This document shows positions 6,784-11,245 of a stretch of 11,245 nt of DNA, in pieces (position 1 is the stretch's first letter; the number at the start of each line of letters is the position of its first letter). A program made the position numbers and the translations under genes. Below the pieces are notes generated by a model. That model ran no database searches and had not been told where the DNA came from. It saw only the letters and a program-made list of their open reading frames with translations. The stretch is from Flavobacteriales bacterium (GTDB lineage: Bacteria > Bacteroidota > Bacteroidia > Flavobacteriales > BACL11): the NCBI GenBank assembly GCA_002689735.1, contig NZHS01000047.1, forward strand, positions 1 through 11,245, written 5' to 3'.

Positions 6784-7755
6784 TTATTCTCCTTGGGCTA
6801 TCCATCTGGCTACGTCTTCTACGCTTCCAGATTGTTTCATGTTCTGAAAAGCTTTCTCACGCTGTTTGGTTTGGTTAGCTGAAGGACTTTGTTTCGCACC
6901 CGTTTGAATGAAAGGTCTAGGATTGGATTTCTGGACGTTGCCATCTTTAGCACTTTTAGCCTGATTAAATAACATAACATCATGCAAAAGCTTTAAAGCT
7001 CTAGCGTCCTGAATCGAATTAATATCCGACTCTGTGAAACCATACTGAACGGCTGTTTGAACCATGCTCTTTTTTATAGAATCCGCTTTTTCCGCATCCT
7101 TTAAATCAGGAATGTATTCAACCAAAGCCTGCCCTTGTTCTTGCAAATAAGCCACACGTTGCTGTTCAGCTTTTTCGTTTTCTTGTAAGGCAAGTTTTTG
7201 GCGTTCAGCCTGCAAATTCTCCATTTCTTCCTTATGGATATTAAATTTCTCAATTTCTTCCATATATTTGATAGGATCAGTTTGCAGTAACTCCATAGGT
7301 GGTCTTTTCATTTCTTGCGATTTGTAGTTCTTCTCCACCGCATCTAACTTCGTTTGAAGGTCTTTTCGTTGATTACTAAGCGCATTCGCTTCTGCTTCCA
7401 TTTTCTTTTGAAAATCAGATTGCTCACGCATTTTAGCTTGAATATGAGAATTCCCTGCATAGCTTCGGAGTAGGTCTTTGAGCGGTACTTGAATTTCTTT
7501 TCCATCAGCTTTCACTGTGTACAATTCTTCTTCAGGTTGCTCTTGAACTTCCTGATCTTGCGTTTCTTCTTCATTACTTTCGGCTTGAACTTCTTCTACA
7601 GCTTCTTCTTGTTCACCACTTGCTTCCACTGGTTCTTGAGAAGTTTCTTCTTTAACTTCTTCTTGAGGTGCAGTTTCGTCAGGGACTAATAAAGATTTCG
7701 CTATATCTTCGATTGAGCCAGTATTTTCTTCTTGTGTATTTGTCGTGTCAACCAC
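6784..7755 (-). CDS. Head scaffolding protein, 323 aa (GTG start)
   Basis: I choose GTG 7755 because AAGGAG lies 9 nt upstream and the start overlaps the 82-aa gene by 8 nt; the longer TTG-started frame to 7812 has no such site. Residues 8-78 are extremely acidic (runs of Glu with Gln). Next comes the conserved YTVKADGKEIQVPLKDLLRS (79-98), then a long charged coiled coil (about 104-208) interrupted by RPPMELLQTDP. Residues 240-268 form a helical segment, a basic Pro/Gln linker follows, and a C-terminal helix AFQNMKQSGSVEDVARWIA probably contacts the capsid. This layout, placed between portal and capsid genes, is typical of podovirus scaffolds, which are lost or removed on maturation. No protease motif is seen. 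Confidence 0.88.
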   Translation of the reverse strand: MVDTTNTQEENTGSIEDIAKSLLVPDETAPQEEVKEETSQEPVEASGEQEEAVEEVQAESNEEETQDQEVQEQPEEELYTVKADGKEIQVPLKDLLRSYAGNSHIQAKMREQSDFQKKMEAEANALSNQRKDLQTKLDAVEKNYKSQEMKRPPMELLQTDPIKYMEEIEKFNIHKEEMENLQAERQKLALQENEKAEQQRVAYLQEQGQALVEYIPDLKDAEKADSIKKSMVQTAVQYGFTESDINSIQDARALKLLHDVMLFNQAKSAKDGNVQKSNPRPFIQTGAKQSPSANQTKQREKAFQNMKQSGSVEDVARWIAQGE

Positions 7756-7996
7756 GTTGCAAATCTCCTTGTTTGTTTTTTTGCATCTTGTCAGTATTGA
7801 TAACGTACTCAATTTCTGCTTCGATTTCGTTGAGGGCTTGAACGATTAGCCTTGCCCGTTTTACTGATTCATCTGAATCAGACATTAGGAACGTCTGGAT
7901 TTGACGATCTCTGATGTAAGTGAGAATTTTTTGAAATGTTTCATTCTCTTTTAATTCTTTTGCTCTACTAGCTTCTTTTTCCCAATCAGTAGCCAT
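7748..7996 (-). CDS. Small helical protein between portal and scaffold, 82 aa
   Basis: Starts MATDWEKEASRAKELKENETFQKILTYIRD, its ATG sharing one base with the portal stop. It appears almost all alpha-helical: residues 3-50 (FQKILTYIRDRQIQTFLMSD) and 44-68 (VKRARLIVQALNEIEAEIEYVINT) could form a helical hairpin. A protein of this size and pattern (helix, 'F..il..i...q...f..S...', then 're.a..iv..l..ie.ei..') is commonly encoded directly after the portal gene in related phages. The role is unknown; association with the portal or packaging is only inferred from position. Confidence 0.8.
   Translation of the reverse strand: MATDWEKEASRAKELKENETFQKILTYIRDRQIQTFLMSDSDESVKRARLIVQALNEIEAEIEYVINTDKMQKNKQGDLQRG
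7765..7770 (-). promoter_or_regulatory. Shine-Dalgarno that sets the scaffold GTG start
   Basis: The minus strand reads AAGGAG here, with 9 nt to GTG 7755-7753. No comparable site precedes the upstream TTG at 7812. It lies inside the 3' end of the 82-aa gene, so the scaffold is probably translated by coupling or re-initiation. Confidence 0.7.
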
Positions 7997-10077
7997 TATT
8001 CTCTAACCTTAGATTTTTCAGCTTGGATTCTAGCTACATCTACAGAAGTCCCGTATTTACCAAGAATTTCTGCACTCCGAATTAAAAGCTCCTGATCTAA
8101 CTTATCTCTGTCCAGATCATCTTGGGCTTCTTGCTTTTCTTTCATTAGTTGAGCCTTAGTCAGATCTGTTTGAGCCTTAGTCTGGGCTTTCATAGCTTCC
8201 GCCTTGAGTAAAACCTGACTTGGATCGCTCTGGGCTTGCATAGCTTGTGCTTGCTGTGCTTTTTGCATGGCAATCTGGGCAAGCTGAGTCTCAATTTCTG
8301 GATTCATTGGCTGGACATATCTTTCAGCGTTTTTCAAGCCAAAACCATCCAATAGGTCTGCAAGCGTCTGACGTATGTTTGTTAAGGAAACTAGACCATT
8401 TTGTGTTCCAAACGCTTGCATGATTTGTTGTTGAATTCCTAGCATCATTTGAAGACCCATTTGTCTTTCATCATGCCTGCCAGTACCCAGACCCACGTTG
8501 ACAGTTGAATCCATATCAGACTGCCAAACTTTTGGATCAATAGGAACAAAATTGCCTTTTAATCTCATTACACTAGGGGCATCTTGATGCTTGCCATAAC
8601 AACGTAGCATCTTCCCAAATAGGTCTTTAAGCCCTTCTGCTAAGTTTCTTGCCATCACCTCTGTTTGACCCTGTTGAGCCTGCAATGTGGCCTGCACACC
8701 AGCCTTAGTGACGCTCTGAAGACTATCTGGGTCTAACCCCATGCTTGCCTTAGTAATTCCCGTCTTATCTTCTACAATTCTATCAACATACTGCATTACG
8801 CCTAATGACTGTGATGCTGTAAAAGGAACTGCTAAATTCTGAATTGACTGACTTGGAGCGGTTCTAGTTCTGACTATGCCCCCAAGTTCCAAATTCATAA
8901 GATCATCCAGATTCACAGAATCTGTAACCGCCATTCTTGGAAGATTTGACATTGATAGGTTATTCAAGATTTCTCTATAGATCTGAGTAGCTGAATCCTG
9001 TTCCGCCATAATTATATCTGCAAGAGAACGCCCGTAAAATGTATGCGGTTCAGGATCTATAGCTAAAGCCACATATGGAACTTCATCACATAACATTGGC
9101 GGTTCAAGCAGTGTATAGTTATCTCCGCCACAGATAAAACTGTAGAGCATGGCCTTTCCAGACCCCTCTATATCCATTTCCATAAATGCCTGCGTTAAAA
9201 GCACCTTTTTTGTGGATGGGTCTGTAGAATTATCGTCTTTATCGTGGGTTACACTGTATCGTCTTCTTTCGAATACTTCCGCATCCAAAGTAGTATCCCT
9301 GCTATCTTCTCTAGACAATTCGCTAACAGTGTCAAAATCATATCCCATGTCCACCAAAGTGGAAACAGTAACTTCTGTAGAGTGTCCCGTAACATAAAAC
9401 TGCCCTTCCTTTAAAGATTTTGCATTTCTATCGATGAAAAATTCTTCACTTGGTACTGCGTCTACGACTAGATCACCCGTTTTTTTGGTGCGAGAAATTT
9501 TGCAGTTATGATGCAAAGATTCTGTATCCTGACCATCAGGCATCATTTGCTTTTCATACACTTCTTCATGTTCTAGAATTTCTACTTCTGGATCGTTTGT
9601 TAAAACAGCAAAAGTAGTATCATCGATGTAATCATAGGTGTGTATTTCAGTTTTAGGATCTTCTTTGTAAAAAACCCTGACAATGCCAACTTTTTTAATT
9701 AAAGATTCATGTATGGCATCTCTTAGAATATTATATCCGCCTAACTGCTGAAATTTCCAATTTAGGAAATCTGTCGCTTGCTGGGCTGATTGAATATCTT
9801 CTTCTTGTCTGGGTAAAAATTCAACGGCCTTAGAGTGAGATAAAAAGATCCGCATTAAGCTTGGCTTAACCGCTCTAACAACATCCCTGACAACAGTTTT
9901 AACTATACCGCTTCGCCCAGCTTCTTTCCCAATATCCACTTCACCCTCAAAATAGCGACTTGCCTTAATTCTTACGGGTGCGATTTCATCAGTGATAAAA
10001 GACTTTGCTGAACGAATAGCGTCAGTCAAAATGCCCTGAACTTGACCTTCATCTAGTTTTTGTAATTTCATAGCCAT
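7996..10077 (-). CDS. Portal protein (P22/SU10-like), 693 aa
   Basis: Forms the dodecameric ring at one capsid vertex through which DNA is packaged and ejected. Recognition rests on the N-terminal half: YFEGEVDIGKEAGRSGIVKT (42-61), DVVRAVKPSLMRIFLS (65-80), VEFLPRQEEDIQSAQQATDF (85-104) and GGYNILRDAIHESLIKKVGI (113-132). Together these match the 'RS.iV...V.d.v....P.LmRiF......v.F.P...ED...A.QAtD..N..F' hallmark of podovirus portals. A stem/clip-like central part follows (AIDPEPHTFYGRSLADIIM, TGITKASMGLDPDSLQS). Residues about 593-665 are a Gln/Ala/Lys-rich helical tail, consistent with a barrel. Length fits the family. Two Met codons (10077 and 10071) are possible starts and neither has a strong Shine-Dalgarno. 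No terminase gene lies directly upstream in this window. Confidence 0.92.
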   Translation of the reverse strand: MAMKLQKLDEGQVQGILTDAIRSAKSFITDEIAPVRIKASRYFEGEVDIGKEAGRSGIVKTVVRDVVRAVKPSLMRIFLSHSKAVEFLPRQEEDIQSAQQATDFLNWKFQQLGGYNILRDAIHESLIKKVGIVRVFYKEDPKTEIHTYDYIDDTTFAVLTNDPEVEILEHEEVYEKQMMPDGQDTESLHHNCKISRTKKTGDLVVDAVPSEEFFIDRNAKSLKEGQFYVTGHSTEVTVSTLVDMGYDFDTVSELSREDSRDTTLDAEVFERRRYSVTHDKDDNSTDPSTKKVLLTQAFMEMDIEGSGKAMLYSFICGGDNYTLLEPPMLCDEVPYVALAIDPEPHTFYGRSLADIIMAEQDSATQIYREILNNLSMSNLPRMAVTDSVNLDDLMNLELGGIVRTRTAPSQSIQNLAVPFTASQSLGVMQYVDRIVEDKTGITKASMGLDPDSLQSVTKAGVQATLQAQQGQTEVMARNLAEGLKDLFGKMLRCYGKHQDAPSVMRLKGNFVPIDPKVWQSDMDSTVNVGLGTGRHDERQMGLQMMLGIQQQIMQAFGTQNGLVSLTNIRQTLADLLDGFGLKNAERYVQPMNPEIETQLAQIAMQKAQQAQAMQAQSDPSQVLLKAEAMKAQTKAQTDLTKAQLMKEKQEAQDDLDRDKLDQELLIRSAEILGKYGTSVDVARIQAEKSKVRE

Positions 10078-10094
10078 GTATCTTTTTTGCCACT

Positions 10095-10123
10095 ATAATG
10101 CGAATCTACTGATTCGTATACAA
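10095..10123 (-). promoter_or_regulatory. Weak candidate sigma70-type promoter before portal
   Basis: On the minus strand TTGTAT (10123-10118) and CATTAT (10100-10095) are separated by exactly 17 nt. Matches to consensus are 3 of 6 and 4 of 6. A perfect palindrome (10101-10116) fills the spacer. The expected transcript start lies only about 10 nt before the portal ATG, leaving little room for a leader, so this call is tentative. Confidence 0.25.
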
Positions 10124-10140
10124 TTTTAATGAGAATCAGT
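10101..10140 (-). repeat. Two mutually exclusive inverted repeats upstream of portal
   Basis: Arm A (10133-10140) and arm B (10108-10115) are a perfect 8-bp inverted repeat (ACTGATTC / GAATCAGT) with a 17-nt spacer. The same arm B also pairs with arm C (10101-10106) as the palindrome CGAATC-TACT-GATTCG, with a 4-nt loop. In RNA only one pairing can form at a time. Arm A overlaps the stop codon of the 14-codon frame. No U-run follows, so it is not a classic terminator. It may be an RNA switch or a protein operator. Confidence 0.5.
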
Positions 10141-10180
10141 ATTTTACTTTTTTAGTCTTTTTCGTGTTCTTTTTTTTCAT
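10136..10180 (-). CDS. Lysine-rich 14-aa leader-like micro-ORF
   Basis: ATG 10180 follows AGGAG with a 6-nt spacer; the Shine-Dalgarno sits in the last codons of the endolysin gene. The frame reads MKKKNTKKTKKVKY and stops at TGA 10138-10136. Eight of 14 residues are Lys, giving a very basic peptide. The stop lies within arm A of an inverted repeat that precedes the portal gene. It may be a leader peptide that senses translation, a real basic microprotein, or a by-product of A-rich DNA near a fortuitous AGGAG. The good ribosome site and the geometry favour one of the first two. Confidence 0.4.
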   Translation of the reverse strand: MKKKNTKKTKKVKY

Positions 10181-10182
10181 AT

Positions 10183-10662
10183 TTAACTCCTACTTTTTTC
10201 TATGTGCGGTAAATCGAGGAAATATTTTCGCCCAGCCTTTTTCCTTTGAGTAATGTAGTCATCCATCATCTCCTCACACGTCATTTCAGGATAGGCCAAA
10301 ACGCAGTTGCTTAAATGCCAGCAACCGCCCCAGCGAATTCCGTATCCCAGTTCGTGGGCGGAATTTATGACGCTAGTCATAATGTTGAAATAAATAGGAA
10401 ATTCCCAAGATACCTGACCATCACTGTCATAGCCCAATAAATCTACAGCCCATGAATATCCATCCTTTTGAGGAATGTGCATACTATTTAAAGTCATGCT
10501 TCTACCTTCTGCCTTTAATTTTTTTTGGGTTTCTAGCGATCTTACCCCACAAGAAATTCCGAAATCGGTGGTGCTACGCTTTAACGCCAAATGGCAGATC
10601 TCAACCAGTTCTGGGTGAACTCCTTCAAGGTTTTTTAATGAACGTGAACCAAATTTGAACAT
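10183..10662 (-). CDS. Endolysin: M15 family L,D-/D-Ala-type peptidase, 159 aa
   Basis: Cleaves peptide cross-links in the host cell wall for lysis. The start MFKFGSRSLKNLEGVHPELVEI is the usual opening of phage M15 endolysins ('F..RSL..L.GVHP.LV'), followed by the core GISCGVRSLETQKKLKAEGRS. Zinc-site residues can be placed as H62 (SMHIPQ), D74 (WAVDLL) and H153, with D150 in DLPHIE as the catalytic acidic residue, matching the family's H-x-D...D-x-x-H scheme. H62 to D74 is 12 residues instead of the common 7; the DGYSWAVDL form of this loop occurs in other phage members. The conserved GYGIRWGG (106-113) is present. No signal peptide or cell-wall-binding domain is seen, so it depends on a holin. 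AGGAG lies just before ATG 10662, overlapping the upstream stop. Confidence 0.9.
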   Translation of the reverse strand: MFKFGSRSLKNLEGVHPELVEICHLALKRSTTDFGISCGVRSLETQKKLKAEGRSMTLNSMHIPQKDGYSWAVDLLGYDSDGQVSWEFPIYFNIMTSVINSAHELGYGIRWGGCWHLSNCVLAYPEMTCEEMMDDYITQRKKAGRKYFLDLPHIEKSRS

Positions 10663-10670
10663 TCAATCTC

Positions 10671-10829
10671 CTATTTTACTGGCTTTATTTTTAGCAATTT
10701 CATTTGCATCCCAGTTAGCTTTTTACCGCCATTAAGACGTTTCCAACTACTGTAACTTGATTCAAAACCTTTATTTCCTGAGCCATAGCCAACCATTTTA
10801 GTGGGTTCTTTCCCTTTTTCTTTTGGCAT
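10671..10829 (-). CDS. Small protein in the lysis cassette, 52 aa, function unknown
   Basis: Easily missed because of its size. ATG 10829 follows AGGAG with a 6-nt spacer and the frame ends at TAG 10671-10673, 8 nt before the endolysin start. The protein begins MPKEKGKEPTKMVGYGSGNK, continues with GFESSYSSWKRLNGGKK and ends MKLLKIKPVK. It is strongly basic (about 13 Lys/Arg), with a Gly/Ser-rich centre and no hydrophobic span, so it is not itself a holin or an inner-membrane spanin. Its place between holin-like and endolysin genes suggests a lysis or late role, but no family is recognised. Confidence 0.75.
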   Translation of the reverse strand: MPKEKGKEPTKMVGYGSGNKGFESSYSSWKRLNGGKKLTGMQMKLLKIKPVK

Positions 10830-10838
10830 TGAATTCTC

Positions 10839-11201
10839 CTATTTCTTAACCATAAATTTTGAAACCCCACGCATTCCAATGGCACTAGCCACGACTGCTG
10901 AAACGATGTATTTATACCAATCAGGGGCTTGTTGAATCGCTTGAAAACCTTCACTTACGATTGTTCTTCCCCAATCCCCACAAAAACAGAGTATGAAGGG
11001 GGCAACAAAAACCAAAGTTACGAATTCGTCCTTATATGTGGAATCTTCTTTGGAAACAGACATAAGATCCAAGTCAAGCTCACCCGTCAGTTGCTTTTTC
11101 TTTATTTCAGCATTGACCTTCTGAACTTGCACTTTCCCATCTAGATAAGAAGTAGCAATACCACCCAAAGAGCCTATAAGTTGACCGATTGTCCCAAACA
11201 C
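10839..11201 (-). CDS. Holin-like membrane protein (GTA_holin_3TM-like), 120 aa
   Basis: GTG start at 11201 with GAGGAAA upstream. The N-terminal 22 residues (MFGTIGQLIGSLGGIATSYLDG) are a Gly-rich hydrophobic segment, followed by a charged helix (KVNAEIKKKQLTGELD). Then come two likely membrane spans, residues about 59-75 (EFVTLVFVAPFILCFCG) and 97-112 (YKYIVSAVVASAIGMR). The order 'KDEF...P....F.......P.W....v.....a.iG.R' resembles the three-segment holins associated with gene transfer agents and marine phages. Such proteins make holes in the inner membrane so that the endolysin can reach the wall. Location before an M15 endolysin supports the call; hole formation itself is inferred. Confidence 0.8.
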   Translation of the reverse strand: MFGTIGQLIGSLGGIATSYLDGKVQVQKVNAEIKKKQLTGELDLDLMSVSKEDSTYKDEFVTLVFVAPFILCFCGDWGRTIVSEGFQAIQQAPDWYKYIVSAVVASAIGMRGVSKFMVKK

Positions 11202-11213
11202 TTGATTTCCTCT

Positions 11214-11242
11214 AAACTATACGGGGGAAACTTGAGTAGTTT
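11214..11242 (-). promoter_or_regulatory. Inverted repeat with C5 tract upstream of holin
   Basis: The 44 bases before the holin GTG contain a 6-bp inverted repeat (AAACTA at 11214-11219, TAGTTT at 11237-11242) around a 17-nt spacer. On the minus strand the spacer includes TTTCCCCC, unlike the AT-rich surroundings. TATAGT (11221-11216) resembles a -10 box, but no good -35 box is visible and the leader would be too short. It may be a regulatory or genome-organisation element; the evidence is thin. Confidence 0.25.
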
Positions 11243-11245
11243 GTT

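Noticed and set aside
7756..7812. 19-residue N-terminal extension of the scaffold (TTG start, MSTLSILTRCKK)
   Set aside because: No Shine-Dalgarno, a rare start codon, and it would lie wholly under the 82-aa gene. The GTG at 7755 has AAGGAG at good spacing.
10071..10099. Plus-strand promoter-like TAGCCA - 17 nt - TATAAT
   Set aside because: The -10 is perfect, but it would drive antisense RNA across the endolysin with no plus-strand gene to serve. In AT-rich DNA it may be chance, overlapping the palindrome on the other strand.
10715..10954. 79-codon minus-strand frame overlapping the holin and the 52-aa gene
   Set aside because: It is an alternative frame of two better-supported genes and has no ribosome site of its own.
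10929..11144. Plus-strand frames here and at 3818, 4166, 5594, 6138, 6274, 7489, 9149 and 10452
   Set aside because: All lie antisense to well-identified genes, with unlikely compositions (for example Phe-rich antisense to the Glu-rich scaffold) and no recognisable family.
1..11245. tRNA genes, CRISPR arrays, insertion sequences, integrase or attachment sites
   Set aside because: None visible: no cloverleaf-like stretch, no spaced identical direct repeats and no transposase or recombinase motifs. The DNA is almost fully occupied by phage structural genes.

Overview
This window is a late structural and lysis segment of a tailed bacteriophage. It most resembles the podovirus-like phages known from marine metagenomes and SAR11-type hosts. 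The basis is a SU10-type portal, DUF5309-type capsid and adaptor set, several small protein families common in marine phages, moderately AT-rich DNA and very tight gene packing. No host gene, integrase, tRNA or CRISPR is visible, so host and lifestyle cannot be read from it.

Every supported gene is on the minus strand, so transcription runs from the right end (11245) to the left end (1). In that order: (i) lysis block: a holin-like membrane protein, a 52-aa protein of unknown role and an M15 peptidase endolysin (11201-10183); (ii) a 103-nt control-like gap holding a 14-codon lysine-rich reading frame, nested inverted repeats and a weak candidate promoter (10180-10078); (iii) head block: portal, an 82-aa protein, scaffold and major capsid protein (10077-5817); (iv) head completion and connector: a 76-aa protein, a 97-aa protein and the adaptor (5808-4674); (v) a 19-codon micro-ORF and a 133-aa tail-associated protein (4656-4195); (vi) adsorption apparatus: an 883-aa fibre with 66-aa repeats, an assembly-chaperone-like protein, two small conserved proteins, and the start of a second repeat-rich fibre-like protein that runs off the left edge (4182-1).

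The genes work as an assembly line. The scaffold organises capsid protein around the portal, the adaptor extends the portal vertex, fibres dock for receptor binding, and holin plus endolysin release progeny. Stops and starts overlap or abut almost everywhere, which points to one polycistronic message with translational coupling. Four small frames carry good Shine-Dalgarno sites or clear family features yet are easy to miss: the 52-aa, 19-aa and 14-aa frames and the re-started 97-aa gene. The scaffold start is moved to a GTG at 7755.

The most notable points are the leader-peptide-like gap before the portal, the exact 20-residue periodicity of the left-edge protein, and an abrupt base-composition change inside that protein at a repeat boundary.
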